DNA of 64,000 nt from Mycolicibacterium alvei (GCF_010727325.1 NZ_AP022565.1:4278001-4342000), one strand, 5' to 3'. Shown: positions 28,214 to 40,503, counted from the first letter of the stretch. Notes: a model not told the origin generated them from the letters alone. A program made the numbers and translations.

Positions 28214-29227
28214 TCAGGGCGTCACCAGGATCTTGCAGTGTCGGTCGGGGGAGGAGAGCTCGTCGAACGCGGTGCCCACGCCGTCGAGGTCCACCGTCCC
28301 GGTGATCATCGGGGCGACGTCGATCTCACCCTCGGCGATGGCGCGCAACGAGTTTGCGAACTCGGTGGGGTCGTAGCCGAAGACGAACTGGATGTTGATC
28401 TGTTTGGTGACCGCGTAGAACGGATGGACGGTGTCGGGCTGCATGCAGACCCCGGCGACCACCAGCCGGATGCCCGCGGGTGCGCGGCGCAGGATGTCGT
28501 CGATGACTCCGGGGGCGCCGACCGCCTCGAACACCACCGCGGGCTGGCACTGATGAAACGGCGAATCCGCGGCCGGATCCAGCGTGAGGTGGGCGCCCAT
28601 GGTGGTGGCGAGTGCCCGTCGGGTGGGGGAGAAGTCCGACGCCACAATGGTTTTCACTCCCCGGAGGTTCAGTGCGGCGATGATGGCGATGCCGACGGGG
28701 CCGCAGCCGACGACGAGCGCCGCCTCGCCGGGCTCGATGCGCGACGCGTTGACCGCATGCAGGCCGACGGCCATCGGTTCGGTGAGCGCGGCGTGTGCGG
28801 CGCTCAGGCCGTTGGGTACCGGCAGCAGTAGCGGCGCCGACAACAGCATCTTCTCGGCGTAGCCGCCGACGGTGGTATTGCTGTACACGATCGCGTCGAT
28901 CCCGCCGGGCGAGATCAGCACCGGTACCGAGGTGACCAGGGTGCCCGCCGCAGGCGCCTCGGTGCCGGGTCCGGCGTCGAGGATCTCGGCGCTGAACTCA
29001 TGTCCCATGTAGACATCGCCGGCCAGGTCGATGTCCATGTCGGGCATGCCTTCGAGATCGGCGCTCGCGGCCAGCATGTCGGCGCCGTGGGTGGCGAAAT
29101 GCAGGTCGGAGCCGCAGATTCCGCAGGCCTTCACCTCGACCAGCACCTGCCCGGGGCCGGGCACCGGTTCGGGCAGGTCATCGCGGACGATCATCCGCCC
29201 GTCGCTCAGCACCGCGGCGCGCATCAT
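28214..29227 (-). CDS. zinc-binding alcohol dehydrogenase family oxidoreductase
   Basis: This 337-residue medium-chain dehydrogenase has the catalytic zinc residues in CGICGSDLHF and MGHEF, and a Rossmann site ALVVGCGPVGIAIIAAL. The four-Cys lobe that binds structural zinc in classical alcohol dehydrogenases is not present. ATG at 29227 gives an ATGA overlap with the LLM oxidoreductase upstream and follows a purine-rich GAGGGGAAGG site; ATG 29224 is also possible. It ends a three-gene operon (ephA-like, LLM, ADH), which suggests a catabolic route for a hydrophobic alcohol or epoxide. It replaces the PE32/PPE65/esxWV genes that M. tuberculosis has here. Confidence 0.9.
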   Translation of the reverse strand: MMRAAVLSDGRMIVRDDLPEPVPGPGQVLVEVKACGICGSDLHFATHGADMLAASADLEGMPDMDIDLAGDVYMGHEFSAEILDAGPGTEAPAAGTLVTSVPVLISPGGIDAIVYSNTTVGGYAEKMLLSAPLLLPVPNGLSAAHAALTEPMAVGLHAVNASRIEPGEAALVVGCGPVGIAIIAALNLRGVKTIVASDFSPTRRALATTMGAHLTLDPAADSPFHQCQPAVVFEAVGAPGVIDDILRRAPAGIRLVVAGVCMQPDTVHPFYAVTKQINIQFVFGYDPTEFANSLRAIAEGEIDVAPMITGTVDLDGVGTAFDELSSPDRHCKILVTP

Positions 29228-30411
29228 GCCTTCCCCTCGGCGGTGTCCTCGGTGACTGCTTCGGTGATCGCATTGACGATGGCCTGCCCGGCGCGCCCCA
29301 GCAGTTGATCCCGCATGCCCTTGGCCCACTCGTGCGATGCCCGCGCAGCGGTGAGTTGACCTTTGAAGTGCGGGATCACCTCACGGGCGAACAGTTCGTA
29401 AGAATGGAAGGTGGCCGCCGGTGGTGCCCAGTCGTGGCCGAGGAGCAGGAAGGTGCCGAACCCGCCGGAGCGGTCCAGCAGGTCCTGGATGTAGGCGATC
29501 GCGTCGTCGGTGGTGCCGATGCAGCAATTGCCTTTGGAGGCATAGTTTTCCACGAACTCATATGGCGTCCCGGTGTCCTCGGTCTTGTCCGAGAGCGGGA
29601 CGAATCCGGCTGCACCGAAGTAGTTGGCGAAGTCCTGCAGGCCGTAGGTACAGTCCTCGATGGCCTGCTCGCGGGTATCGGCGAGGTGGATGACGCCCAG
29701 CACCCGCCAGTTGGCCCGGTCCGGTTCGGGTCGGTCGGACTTGGCGGCCTGTTCGCGCACGGTGTCCCAGGTGGTTTCCAGGGCTGCGTAGCCACCGGGG
29801 ACCGACATCGACAGCGACAGCAGTGACGTGCCCAAGGTTCCGGCCAGTCTCGGTCCGGACGGGGAAACCATTGCTGCGGTGGAGATTTCCGGATAGGGCC
29901 AGGTGTAGGGGCGGATGTGCAGCGCAGCGTCGCGCAGGGTGAACCAGTCGGTCTTGCGGTTGATCCGCTCGCCGGGTGCGGCCCGGAACAACGCCAGGAT
30001 CGCTTCGAGGGACTCCTGCATCATCGGCCGTTGGTCCACCGGGTCGATACCCATCATGTAGGCGTCCGACGGCAGCGCACCCGGCCCGGTTCCGAACATC
30101 ACCCGGCCGCGGGTGAGATGGTCGAGCAACACCCAACGGTCGGCCACCATGAGCGGGTGGTGATACGGCAGCGACACCACGCCGGTGCCCAGTCGAATGT
30201 GTCTGGTCCGCTCGGCCGCGGCGGCGATGAACACCTCGGGGCAGGCGATGAGTTCGTAACCGCCGGAATGATGTTCGCCGAACCAGGCCTCGTCGTAACC
30301 GAGCCGGTCCAGCGCCTCTACCCGGTCCATGTCGTATTGCAGTGCGGTGGTCGGGGATTGGCCGACCGGGTGAAACGGCGTGATGAAAACACCGAAATTC
30401 AACGGACTCAT
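29224..30411 (-). CDS. LLM-class flavin-dependent oxidoreductase (Rv3618-type)
   Basis: This 395-residue TIM-barrel luciferase-like monooxygenase has an N-terminal strand NFGVFITPF, the motif DEAWFGEHHSGGYE and RLGTGVVSLPYHHPLMVADR. These are usual for bacterial alkanal or long-chain monooxygenases using FMN or F420. Substrate and cofactor cannot be separated from sequence alone. It overlaps both neighbours by 4 bp. The M. tuberculosis counterpart by position is Rv3618, next to ephA. Confidence 0.9.
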   Translation of the reverse strand: MSPLNFGVFITPFHPVGQSPTTALQYDMDRVEALDRLGYDEAWFGEHHSGGYELIACPEVFIAAAAERTRHIRLGTGVVSLPYHHPLMVADRWVLLDHLTRGRVMFGTGPGALPSDAYMMGIDPVDQRPMMQESLEAILALFRAAPGERINRKTDWFTLRDAALHIRPYTWPYPEISTAAMVSPSGPRLAGTLGTSLLSLSMSVPGGYAALETTWDTVREQAAKSDRPEPDRANWRVLGVIHLADTREQAIEDCTYGLQDFANYFGAAGFVPLSDKTEDTGTPYEFVENYASKGNCCIGTTDDAIAYIQDLLDRSGGFGTFLLLGHDWAPPAATFHSYELFAREVIPHFKGQLTAARASHEWAKGMRDQLLGRAGQAIVNAITEAVTEDTAEGKA

Positions 30412-31343
30412 TTGAGGCCTCCCAGGAATTCCAACAGCACTGTGTTCACCTCGTCGGGCCGTTCCTGCTGCAACCAGTGTCCGGCGCCGTCGAGCAGCAC
30501 CTCGCGGTAGTCGCCGGTGGCCACGTCCCGCACCCGGTCCCGGGGGGTGAAGCTCAGCACCGGGTCGGCGGCCCCGGCCAGGAACAGCACCGGGACGTCG
30601 ATGGTCTGGGCCTGTGTTCGACCTGAGGCCGGGTCGGTGAGCTCCCAGTTCCGGTCGAAGTTGCGGTACCAGTTCAGCGGCCCGGTGAACCCGGTCTCGG
30701 TGAACGCCTGCACGTAGGGCTCGAACTCGTCAGCGGTGATCCAGTCCGGAAGTGGTGGCAGCGGGCGGTCGACCATGCTCTCGGGCGGTCCGCCGAAGCC
30801 CTCCAACGCGATCATCCGCCGCATCGACTCGCGCACGTCGGCCCCCAGCGCGGCGTCGGCCACCCCGGGTTCCTGGAAATACAGGATGTAGAAGAAGTTG
30901 TCGCCGAAGATCTTGCGCCAGATCTGCGTCGGGGGCGCCGAGGCCCGGGGGATGGGCGGCACGCTCAGCGCGGCCACCGCCGCGGCCCGCTCCGGGTAGA
31001 ACAACGGGAAGTTGGTCGCCACCGGCGAACCCCAGTCGTGGCCGACCAGCACCGCCCGCTCGGCGCCGACATCATCGAGCAGACCCGCGATGTCGGCGGT
31101 CAACTCCACGATGTTGTAGGCATCGATGCCCTCGGGCCGCGACGAGCCACCGTAACCGCGCTGGTCGGGGGCCAGGACGTGATAGCCGGCCGCCGCGAGC
31201 GCGGGGATCTGGTGCCGCCACGAATAGGCCAGCTCGGGGAACCCGTGGGCCAGCACCACCACCGGATTTCCGTGCTCACCCGCCTCGGTCACCTTCAACG
31301 TCACGCCATTGGTATCGACTAACCGCTCGGTCGGTGTGAGCAC
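30408..31343 (-). CDS. ephA: epoxide hydrolase, alpha/beta fold
   Basis: This 311-residue protein has an oxyanion-hole motif AHGFPELAYSW, a nucleophile elbow GHDWGS (Asp nucleophile, as in epoxide hydrolases) and a terminal His in GAGHWLQQE. The acidic member is likely in AGAADPVL. Family members open epoxides to diols; it matches EphA (Rv3617) by position. GTG at 31343 is chosen because TERLVDTNGVTLKVTEAG is the usual start of the fold, and GGGTGAG lies a few bases upstream. The frame stays open for 48 more codons, towards the divergent ftsH. It is the first gene of the ephA-LLM-ADH operon. Confidence 0.9.
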   Translation of the reverse strand: MLTPTERLVDTNGVTLKVTEAGEHGNPVVVLAHGFPELAYSWRHQIPALAAAGYHVLAPDQRGYGGSSRPEGIDAYNIVELTADIAGLLDDVGAERAVLVGHDWGSPVATNFPLFYPERAAAVAALSVPPIPRASAPPTQIWRKIFGDNFFYILYFQEPGVADAALGADVRESMRRMIALEGFGGPPESMVDRPLPPLPDWITADEFEPYVQAFTETGFTGPLNWYRNFDRNWELTDPASGRTQAQTIDVPVLFLAGAADPVLSFTPRDRVRDVATGDYREVLLDGAGHWLQQERPDEVNTVLLEFLGGLK

Positions 31344-31476
31344 GATCTCACCCAAGCACACCGGTCCGGTGTCGGCTAGATACCGTCGGGAACTGCCGGA
31401 CGTTGGTCTAGCGGTAGCCTTGATTGTCTCAACTGCGCACGTTGGAAGGACCGGGCCGAACTCGGCCGAGTGATCG

Positions 31477-33819
<2,343 letters not shown>

Positions 33820-33838
33820 CCTGAGAACGGAGGCGTCG

Positions 33839-34456
33839 ATGTCGCAGTCGCTGCGCGAGCATCACAACAACACCGATACGGCCACGCGGGTGTTCGACCA
33901 ACCGCGTGCCGAGGCGGCCGTGCGTGAGCTGCTTATCGCCATCGGTGAGGACCCCGATCGTCAGGGTCTGCTGGATACCCCGGCCCGCGTGGCGCGTGCG
34001 TACAAAGAGCTGATGGCCGGTCTCTACACGGACCCGGACGCAGTGCTCAACACCACCTTTGACGAGGGACACGACGAGCTCGTGCTGGTCAAGCAGATCC
34101 CGATGTACTCCACCTGCGAGCACCACCTGGTGTCGTTCCACGGGGTGGCGCACGTCGGATACATCCCCGGTGTGGACGGCCGGGTGACCGGTCTATCGAA
34201 GATCGCCCGACTGGTCGACCTGTACTCCAAGCGCCCGCAGGTGCAGGAACGCCTGACCGCCCAGATCGCCGATGCGCTGATGCGCAAGCTCGATCCGCGC
34301 GGAGCCATCGTGGTGATCGAGGCCGAGCACCTGTGCATGGCCATGCGTGGCGTCCGGAAGCCGGGCGCGGTCACCACCACCTCAGCGGTGCGGGGACAGT
34401 TCAAGACCGACAAGGCATCCCGGGCCGAGGCGCTGGAACTTATCCTGCGGAAGTGA
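33839..34456 (+). CDS. folE: GTP cyclohydrolase I
   Basis: This 205-residue enzyme performs the first step of folate synthesis, GTP to dihydroneopterin triphosphate. The zinc and catalytic motif is YSTCEHHL, and [19 protein letters not shown] follows. MEAEHLCM-like zinc ligation appears as [14 protein letters not shown] at 33839 follows GGAGG at 5 nt. The N-terminus is a short polar tail. It starts 19 bp after ftsH and overlaps folP by 4 bp (GTGA), beginning a folE-folP-folB-folK cluster that covers most of the pterin branch. Confidence 0.97.
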   Translation: MSQSLREHHNNTDTATRVFDQPRAEAAVRELLIAIGEDPDRQGLLDTPARVARAYKELMAGLYTDPDAVLNTTFDEGHDELVLVKQIPMYSTCEHHLVSFHGVAHVGYIPGVDGRVTGLSKIARLVDLYSKRPQVQERLTAQIADALMRKLDPRGAIVVIEAEHLCMAMRGVRKPGAVTTTSAVRGQFKTDKASRAEALELILRK

Positions 34457-35286
34457 AGCCCACCCTTTTGCAGGTCATGGGAGTTGTGAACGTCACCGAC
34501 GATTCCTTCTCCGACGGCGGCAAGTTCATCGACCGCGACCGCGCCGTCGAACACGGGTTGGCACTGGCCGCCGCGGGGGCCGCGATCATCGACGTGGGCG
34601 GGGAATCGACTCGCCCGGGTGCGGTGCGCGTCGACGCTGCGGTGGAGGCGGCCCGGGTCGCCCCGGTCATCGAAGCGCTTGCCTCCCAAGGCATCACGGT
34701 CAGCATCGACACCATGCACGCCGATGTCGCGAAGGTGGCCCTGGACAGCGGCGCGCAGATCGTCAACGACGTGTCCGGTGGTCTGGCAGACCCGAACATG
34801 GCGCCGCTGCTCGCTGAGGCGAACGTGCCCTGGATCCTGATGCACTGGCGTTCGGTCGGCGCCGAGCAACCGCACCGCGCTCCGGGTTACGGCGATGTGG
34901 TGGCCGAGGTCCGGGCTGAACTGCTGACAGCGGTCGACGCCGCGGTCGCTGCGGGCGTGACCCCGGAACGGCTGATCATCGATCCGGGACTGGGATTCGC
35001 CAAGACCGCGCAGGACAATTGGGCCCTTCTGCATGCGCTGCCCGAACTCGTCGAGACCGGGATCCCGGTCCTGGTCGGAGCGTCACGCAAGCGCTTTCTG
35101 GGTGCGTTGCTGGCCGGGCCGGATGGGACCGTGCGCCCACCGGACGGCCGGGAGACCGCCACCGCGGTGATCTCCATGCTCGCTGCCCAGCACGGAGCCT
35201 GGGGTGTTCGGGTCCACGATGTGGTGGCGTCGGTCGACGCGCTCGCCGTACTGGAAGCCTGGAAATCTGGAGGTCGGGTTGGCTGA
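34453..35286 (+). CDS. folP: dihydropteroate synthase
   Basis: This 277-residue TIM barrel condenses p-aminobenzoate with hydroxymethyl-dihydropterin-PP and is the target of sulfonamides. Conserved loops are [49 protein letters not shown] and GASRKRF. The usual NVTPDSF reads NVTDDSF, as in mycobacterial FolP1. GTG at 34453 overlaps the folE stop. The 3' end overlaps folB by 8 bp. Confidence 0.97.
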   Translation: MKPTLLQVMGVVNVTDDSFSDGGKFIDRDRAVEHGLALAAAGAAIIDVGGESTRPGAVRVDAAVEAARVAPVIEALASQGITVSIDTMHADVAKVALDSGAQIVNDVSGGLADPNMAPLLAEANVPWILMHWRSVGAEQPHRAPGYGDVVAEVRAELLTAVDAAVAAGVTPERLIIDPGLGFAKTAQDNWALLHALPELVETGIPVLVGASRKRFLGALLAGPDGTVRPPDGRETATAVISMLAAQHGAWGVRVHDVVASVDALAVLEAWKSGGRVG

Positions 35287-35653
35287 TCGAATTGAGTTGC
35301 GCGGCTTACGGGTCCGTGGCAACCACGGCGTGTTCGACCACGAGCGCCGCGACGGCCAGGAGTTCGTCGTGGACATCACGGCATGGGTGGACCTACGCCG
35401 GGCGGCAGCCACCGACGATCTCGCCGACACTCTCGACTACGGCGCACTGGCCCAGCGGGCCGCAGACATCGTCGCGGGCCCGCCGCGGAATCTGATCGAG
35501 ACGGTCTCGGCCGAGATCGCCGACGCCATCATGGCCGACGAGCGCCTGCACGCGGTCGAGGTTGTCGTGCACAAGCCGAGCGCCCCGATTCCGCTGACCT
35601 TCGATGATGTCGCGGTCGTGGCCCGGCGGTCCCGACGAGGGACCTCCACGTGA
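35279..35653 (+). CDS. folB: dihydroneopterin aldolase
   Basis: This 124-residue enzyme turns dihydroneopterin into hydroxymethyl-dihydropterin and glycolaldehyde. The family start [19 protein letters not shown] and the late [11 protein letters not shown] are typical. The start codon is TTG at 35279, set by the position of the conserved strand and by GGAGG at 35269-35273. It overlaps folP by 8 bp and folK by 4 bp. Confidence 0.93.
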   Translation: MADRIELRGLRVRGNHGVFDHERRDGQEFVVDITAWVDLRRAAATDDLADTLDYGALAQRAADIVAGPPRNLIETVSAEIADAIMADERLHAVEVVVHKPSAPIPLTFDDVAVVARRSRRGTST

Positions 35654-36186
35654 CCTCGACCGTCCTTTCGATCGGATCGAATATCGGCGACCGGCTGGCC
35701 CGGTTGCAGTCGGTGGTCGACGGCCTGGGCAGTGCGGTCCGGGCGGTGTCGCCGGTGTTCGAGACCGACGCCTGGGGCGGAGTCGAGCAGAGTCCGTTCC
35801 TGAACGCGGTACTGATCGCCGATGATCCAGGCCTCGACGGACACGGCTGGCTGCGACGCGGCCAGGAGTTGGAACAGGCCGCGGACCGGGTCCGGGAGCA
35901 GAAGTGGGGCCCGCGCACTCTCGACGTCGACCTGGTCACCTGCCACGACGACGATGTCGAGGTGCAGTCCCGTGATGACGACCTGACGTTGCCGCACCCG
36001 TTGGCGCACCTGCGGGCATTCGTGTTGATCCCCTGGTTGGCGGTGGATCCGGATGCCACGCTGACGGTCGTCGGCCGGTCTCGCCGGGTTGCGCACCTCC
36101 TGGAGGAGATCGACCCGGCCGAACGAACCGGGGTCAGGCGCACCGATCTGACGCTGACGTTGCGCACCGAAGCGGCGGCCGACTGA
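35650..36186 (+). CDS. folK: hydroxymethyl-dihydropterin pyrophosphokinase
   Basis: This 178-residue HPPK transfers pyrophosphate from ATP to 6-hydroxymethyl-dihydropterin, making the FolP substrate. The N-terminal motif is [16 protein letters not shown]. The catalytic patch is [12 protein letters not shown], and [16 protein letters not shown] follows. The start is GTG at 35650 in a GTGA overlap with folB. It ends in a TGATG junction with the next gene. Confidence 0.96.
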   Translation: MTSTVLSIGSNIGDRLARLQSVVDGLGSAVRAVSPVFETDAWGGVEQSPFLNAVLIADDPGLDGHGWLRRGQELEQAADRVREQKWGPRTLDVDLVTCHDDDVEVQSRDDDLTLPHPLAHLRAFVLIPWLAVDPDATLTVVGRSRRVAHLLEEIDPAERTGVRRTDLTLTLRTEAAAD

Positions 36187-36662
36187 TGGGCCCGACCCGA
36201 AAACGTGACCTGGCCGGCGCGGTGGCCGTCGTCGCCATCGTCGGCTACATGCTGGTCGGGGGGCTCTACAAGTGGTTCCCGCCGCTCACGATCTGGACCG
36301 GCCTCTCATTGCTGGCGGGCGCGATCCTCGAAGCGGGCTGGGCGTTCTATGTGCGGGCCAAGATCAACGACGGACAGATCGGGGTCGGTGCCGGCCGACT
36401 GCATCCGCTGACGGTGGCCCGGTCGGTCGTCGTCGGCAAGGCCTCGGCCTGGGTCGGCGCCATCGTGGCGGGCTGGTGGATCGGGGTGCTTCTGTACCTG
36501 CTGCCCCGGCGCGGCGATCTGAGGGTGGCCGGCGAGGACACTCCCGGCGCGGTGGTGGCTGCGATCAGTGCCCTGGCGTTGATCGTCGCGGCGGTGTGGT
36601 TACAGCATTGCTGCAAATCTCCCGGGGAACCGCCGGACAACGGTGATGCCGCGACCGAGTGA
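36186..36662 (+). CDS. DUF3180 membrane protein (Rv3605c-type)
   Basis: This 158-residue protein has four hydrophobic segments arranged as two pairs. The start is [20 protein letters not shown], and ARSVVVGKASAWVGAIVAGW lies in the middle. It is found after folK throughout actinobacteria; function unknown. The ATG at 36186 shares one base with the folK stop, so it is translationally coupled. Its conservation with folate and pantothenate genes has no explained reason. Confidence 0.9.
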   Translation: MGPTRKRDLAGAVAVVAIVGYMLVGGLYKWFPPLTIWTGLSLLAGAILEAGWAFYVRAKINDGQIGVGAGRLHPLTVARSVVVGKASAWVGAIVAGWWIGVLLYLLPRRGDLRVAGEDTPGAVVAAISALALIVAAVWLQHCCKSPGEPPDNGDAATE

Positions 36663-36728
36663 ACGATGTAGGCCAGGTAGTTGGCCGAATCGCCGCAGCG
36701 GTCACCAGGCTGGATGACCCGTGACGGG

Positions 36729-36734
36729 TACAGT
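36729..36734 (+). promoter_or_regulatory. -10 element of a leaderless promoter
   Basis: TACAGT ends 6 nt before the ATG at 36741, and no ribosome site precedes that ATG. Confidence 0.5.
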
Positions 36735-36740
36735 CGGCGC

Positions 36741-38090
36741 ATGTCCGTTCTGCCCCGGGGTGGTCGGCCACGGCGCGGCGGCCGAAGGCCAGGCTGGCTG
36801 CTCTTAACGGTATTGCTGGTACTGGCCATTCTGGCCAGTTCCGCATTGGTGTTCACCGATCGCGTCGAGTTGCTGAAACTCGCTGTCATCCTGGCCCTGT
36901 GGGCTGCCGTCGTGGCGGCGTTCGTCTCCGTGATCTACCGGCGTCAGAGTGACCTGGACCAGGCCAAGGCCCGTGATCTGAAATTCGTCTACGACCTGCA
37001 GCTGGATCGCGAGATCTCGGCGCGGCGGGAGTACGAGCTGACCGTAGAGACCCAGCTGCGTCGAGAGCTCGCCTCGGAACTGCGCGCGCAGGCCGCCGAT
37101 GAGGTTGCTGCGCTGCGCTCCGAGCTGGCCGCATTGCGGACGAATCTGGAGATCCTGTTCGACACCGACCTGGTGCACCGCCCGGCCCTCGAGACCGACA
37201 AGAGCGCGGTGCGGACCACCGGCCGGGTCACGGCCAGCCGCCTGGATGTGCCGCCGGTCGAGGTCACCGACATTCGGATGTCGCGCACCCAGGAAAGCCC
37301 GATCATCGACGTCCCGGCCGAACCGCATCCGCCGGAGAATGACTGGGCGACCGCCGGCGGTGCGCATCGGTTGCCATCGCGGCCGATGCCTGCCGGTGAC
37401 CAGCCGCGTCGTCGGCGGCGCCAGCCGGAACCGGCACGGCCCGAACCGGCGCGGCCCGAACCTCAACCGGCCGCCCGTCGGCAGCCCGAGCCCCCGTCGA
37501 CCTGGGCTCCGCCTCCGCCGCCTCCTGCCATGCCGCCGATGCAGCCGTCGCCCACTATCGAAGCCCCGCAACCCGAGCCTTCGCCACTGCCCGAGCCCCC
37601 GGCGCCACCTGAGCCGGTCGCTGAACCCGCGGCCGCAGGCTGGCGGCCCGCCCCCGCCGAGGGGCAGTGGATTCCCGCAGGCGTGCCGGGCAGCAACTGG
37701 TCTGCGCCGCCGGCCCAGAGTGGTGCGGCTACCGAGTACGTCGGCAGGCGCCGCGCCCCGGAAGCGGCACCGGTCCCTCCTTCGCCACCCGAGCCCGAGC
37801 CGACTCCGGCGCCCGCCATGTCGCCAGGACCGGCTCCCGAGCCGCCCCGGGGCCGCCACTCCGGCACAGCCGACCCCGGTCGGCCCGAGCCCGCCCAGCC
37901 CTCCCCGGCGTTGGCCACCGAATCCTCGCAACCACCCGAACCGCCGCGGCGGGCATCCCGGCACCGCAGCGACAACGAGCCCGAGCCGCCGAACGGGCAC
38001 CATGCCGATGGCCAGTCGGTGAGCGAGCTGTTGGCTCGGTTCCAGTCCACCCCGGTCGAAGGCGGGCGTCGCAGACGTCGCGAGGAGTGA
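36741..38090 (+). CDS. DUF6779 membrane-anchored proline-rich protein (Rv3604c-type)
   Basis: This 449-residue protein has a basic N-terminus (PRGGRPRRGGRRPG), two membrane helices (about residues 18-38 and 45-65) and a helical coiled-coil-like region (about 70-150; ELRAQAADEVAALRSELAAL). A 300-residue disordered tail follows, very rich in Pro, Glu and Arg, with RPEPA repeats, and ends in a short conserved segment SVSELLARFQSTP. The topology puts the tail in the cytoplasm. It matches Rv3604c. ATG at 36741 is preferred over earlier codons because of the TACAGT element 6 nt upstream. Function unknown; tails of this kind often scaffold division or envelope proteins. Confidence 0.87.
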   Translation: MSVLPRGGRPRRGGRRPGWLLLTVLLVLAILASSALVFTDRVELLKLAVILALWAAVVAAFVSVIYRRQSDLDQAKARDLKFVYDLQLDREISARREYELTVETQLRRELASELRAQAADEVAALRSELAALRTNLEILFDTDLVHRPALETDKSAVRTTGRVTASRLDVPPVEVTDIRMSRTQESPIIDVPAEPHPPENDWATAGGAHRLPSRPMPAGDQPRRRRRQPEPARPEPARPEPQPAARRQPEPPSTWAPPPPPPAMPPMQPSPTIEAPQPEPSPLPEPPAPPEPVAEPAAAGWRPAPAEGQWIPAGVPGSNWSAPPAQSGAATEYVGRRRAPEAAPVPPSPPEPEPTPAPAMSPGPAPEPPRGRHSGTADPGRPEPAQPSPALATESSQPPEPPRRASRHRSDNEPEPPNGHHADGQSVSELLARFQSTPVEGGRRRRREE

Positions 38091-38092
38091 GC

Positions 38093-38098
38093 TAGTCT
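38093..38098 (+). promoter_or_regulatory. -10 element for the Rossmann-panC-panD-coaX run
   Basis: TAGTCT lies right after the DUF6779 stop. Transcription from about 38105 would give a leader of about 70 nt that contains the hairpin at 38111-38134. Confidence 0.4.
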
Positions 38099-38110
38099 CG
38101 TGACGACCGT

Positions 38111-38134
38111 CCGGTACCCGCAACGCGGGACCGG
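38111..38134 (+). other. strong hairpin in the leader of the pantothenate genes
   Basis: CCGG-TA-CCCGC pairs with GCGGG-A-CCGG, nine G-C pairs with a small internal asymmetry and an AAC loop. No U-run follows, so it is not a typical intrinsic terminator. Confidence 0.5.
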
Positions 38135-38174
38135 AACGAGGAAGTTACCTATTCAACCTGTGAGGTCTCCTGCG

Positions 38175-39146
38175 ATGGAGCAACCCCCTGTAAACGGGTG
38201 GTCCCCACCCGAGGGTCTGCGTCCGGCCAGGCTCAGCGTCGGCATTGTGTCGGCGGGCCGGGTGGGCACCGCGCTGGGCCATGCCCTGGAACGCGTGGAA
38301 CACGTGGTGGTGGCGTGCAGCGCGATCTCCGAGGCGTCGCGGCTGCGGGCACAGCGCCGGCTACCGGACAGCTCCGTCCTCCCGGTGCCCGAGGTGGCCA
38401 AGCGAGCCGAACTGTTGCTGTTGACGGTTCCCGACACCGAGCTGGCTGCTCTGGTGTCCGGCCTGGCTGCCACGGGTGCGGTACGGCCCGGCACGATCGT
38501 GGTGCACACCTCCGGCGCCAACGGGGTCGCGATTCTGGCCCCGCTGACCGAGCAGGGGTGCATTCCGCTGGCCATCCACCCGGCGATGACGTTCACCGGC
38601 TCCGACGAGGATCTCGCGCGGCTGCCCGATGCGTGTTTCGGCATCACCGCGGCCGACGAGATCGGGTACGCGATCGGGCAGTCGCTCGTGCTGGAGATCG
38701 GTGGCGAACCGTTCCGGGTCCCCGAGCACGCCCGGACGCAGTACCACGCGGCGCTGGCGCATGCCAGCAACCACCTGGTCACCTTGGTGCTCGACGCTGT
38801 GGACGCCCTGCGAGCCGCGCTGCGCGGCCAGGAGCTGCTCGGTCAGGAACTCGTCGGAGATGCGCCCGGCGGGCTGCCCGAGCGCGTCGTGGGCCCGCTG
38901 GCGCGCGCCGCGCTGGAGAACGCGCTGCAACGCGGCCAGGCCGCGCTGACCGGGCCCGTTGCGCGTGGTGACGCAGCTGCGGTGGGCGCTCATCTGAATG
39001 CCCTGCGCGGATTGGATCCCCAACTGGCCCAGGCGTATCGGGCTGATTCACTGCGTACCGCCCAGCGGGCTCATGCGCCCGTGGACGTTTTTGCGGTGCT
39101 CTCGGACATCGGACCGGAAACCAGCCCTGAAACGAGTCAAGGATGA
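38175..39146 (+). CDS. Rossmann-like DUF2520 protein (Rv3603c-type)
   Basis: This 323-residue protein has an N-terminal NAD(P)-binding fold ([18 protein letters not shown]) and a C-terminal helical DUF2520 domain ([19 protein letters not shown]). The layout resembles 6-phosphogluconate or ketopantoate reductases. In actinobacteria it always precedes panC, so a role in pantothenate synthesis, perhaps ketopantoate reduction, is tempting but unproven. ATG at 38175 is preferred to the GTG at 38100, which would lie upstream of the predicted transcription start. The stop overlaps panC by 4 bp. Confidence 0.87.
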   Translation: MEQPPVNGWSPPEGLRPARLSVGIVSAGRVGTALGHALERVEHVVVACSAISEASRLRAQRRLPDSSVLPVPEVAKRAELLLLTVPDTELAALVSGLAATGAVRPGTIVVHTSGANGVAILAPLTEQGCIPLAIHPAMTFTGSDEDLARLPDACFGITAADEIGYAIGQSLVLEIGGEPFRVPEHARTQYHAALAHASNHLVTLVLDAVDALRAALRGQELLGQELVGDAPGGLPERVVGPLARAALENALQRGQAALTGPVARGDAAAVGAHLNALRGLDPQLAQAYRADSLRTAQRAHAPVDVFAVLSDIGPETSPETSQG

Positions 39147-40087
39147 CCCACAGCAACGCTCCCACGTTCGTCGCCGGTGAGCTGAACATCTACTCGGCGC
39201 CTGCCGATGTCGCCGCCGTCAGCCGCGCCCTGCGGGCCAGCGGGCGTCGCGTCACCCTCGTGCCCACCATGGGTGCGCTGCACGAGGGTCACCTGACGCT
39301 GATCCGGGCGGCCAAGCGCGTTCCCGGCGCGGTCGTGGTGGTGTCGATCTTCGTCAACCCGCTGCAGTTCGGGGCGGGAGAAGACCTCGATGCCTACCCC
39401 CGGACCCTCGACGAGGACCTGGCCGCGCTGCGTGCCGAGGGCGTGGAGATCGCTTTCACCCCAAGTGGTTCGGACATGTACCCCAACGGCCCCCGCACGA
39501 GGGTGCAGCCGGGGCCGGCCGGGGATGAACTGGAAGGCACCGCGCGCGCCGGACACTTCGCCGGTGTGCTGACGGTCGTGCTCAAGCTGCTCCAGGTGGT
39601 CCGACCTGATCGGGCCTTCTTCGGCGAAAAGGACTATCAGCAATTGGCGCTGATCCGGCAGATGGTGACCGATCTCAACGTCGACGTGCAGATTGTGGGC
39701 GTGCCCATCGTCCGGGAATCGGACGGACTGGCGATGTCGTCGCGCAATCGCTACCTCGATGCCGACGAGCGCGAACAGGCCGGAGCGTTGTCCGCGGCCC
39801 TGCTGGCCGGTAAGTATGCCGCGGCAGGCGGGGCGGCGGCCGCCGTCGACGCGGCCCGGGCGGTGCTCGACGAGGTACCCGCCATCGACGTCGACTACCT
39901 CGAAGTGCGCGACCCGATGCTGGGTCCCGCACCGCGCGAAGGTCAGGCCCGGTTGTTGGTGGCCGGCCGGTTGGGCCGAACCAGACTGCTGGACAACATC
40001 TCTGTCGACATCGGAGCGTCCGCCGGAATCGACGGACACCCTCGCGTCGGTGACGGCGACAATCACGAACTGCCCTGGAGGAACTGA
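39143..40087 (+). CDS. panC: pantothenate synthetase
   Basis: This 314-residue enzyme ligates pantoate and beta-alanine with ATP. The nucleotidylyltransferase signature is [11 protein letters not shown] (HxGH), with later motifs FGEKDYQQL and SSRNRYLD (KMSKS-like loop). The ATG at 39143 is in an ATGA overlap with the DUF2520 gene. It is followed by panD, which supplies beta-alanine, through a TGATG junction. Confidence 0.97.
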   Translation: MTHSNAPTFVAGELNIYSAPADVAAVSRALRASGRRVTLVPTMGALHEGHLTLIRAAKRVPGAVVVVSIFVNPLQFGAGEDLDAYPRTLDEDLAALRAEGVEIAFTPSGSDMYPNGPRTRVQPGPAGDELEGTARAGHFAGVLTVVLKLLQVVRPDRAFFGEKDYQQLALIRQMVTDLNVDVQIVGVPIVRESDGLAMSSRNRYLDADEREQAGALSAALLAGKYAAAGGAAAAVDAARAVLDEVPAIDVDYLEVRDPMLGPAPREGQARLLVAGRLGRTRLLDNISVDIGASAGIDGHPRVGDGDNHELPWRN

Positions 40088-40503
40088 TGCAGCGCACCAT
40101 GCTGAAATCTAAGATTCACCGCGCCACGGTGACGCAGGCCGACCTGCACTACGTGGGCTCGGTGACCATCGACGCCGACCTGATGGAGGCGGCAGACCTG
40201 CTCGAGGGTGAGCAGGTGACGATCGTCGACATCGACAACGGTGCCCGCCTGGTGACGTACGCCATCACCGGTGAGCGCGGCACCGGGGTGATCGGGATCA
40301 ACGGTGCCGCAGCGCATCTCATCCACCCAGGTGATCTGGTCATCCTGATCGCCTACGGGGTGATGGAGGATGCCGAGGCCCGTGCCTATCAGCCGCGGAT
40401 CGTGTTCGTGGATGCGGACAACCGGCAGATCGACCTCGGTGAACACGGCCACGATCCGGCCTACGTCCCCGAGGACGTGTCGGAACTGATGTCGCCGCGC
40501 TGA
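40087..40503 (+). CDS. panD: aspartate 1-decarboxylase
   Basis: This 138-residue pyruvoyl enzyme makes beta-alanine from aspartate. The self-cleavage site Gly24-Ser25 is intact in HYVGSVTID; Ser25 becomes the pyruvoyl group. The acidic C-terminus ends [12 protein letters not shown], the region implicated in ClpC1-dependent turnover of PanD in mycobacteria. It is joined to panC and coaX by one-base TGATG overlaps. Confidence 0.97.
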   Translation: MQRTMLKSKIHRATVTQADLHYVGSVTIDADLMEAADLLEGEQVTIVDIDNGARLVTYAITGERGTGVIGINGAAAHLIHPGDLVILIAYGVMEDAEARAYQPRIVFVDADNRQIDLGEHGHDPAYVPEDVSELMSPR

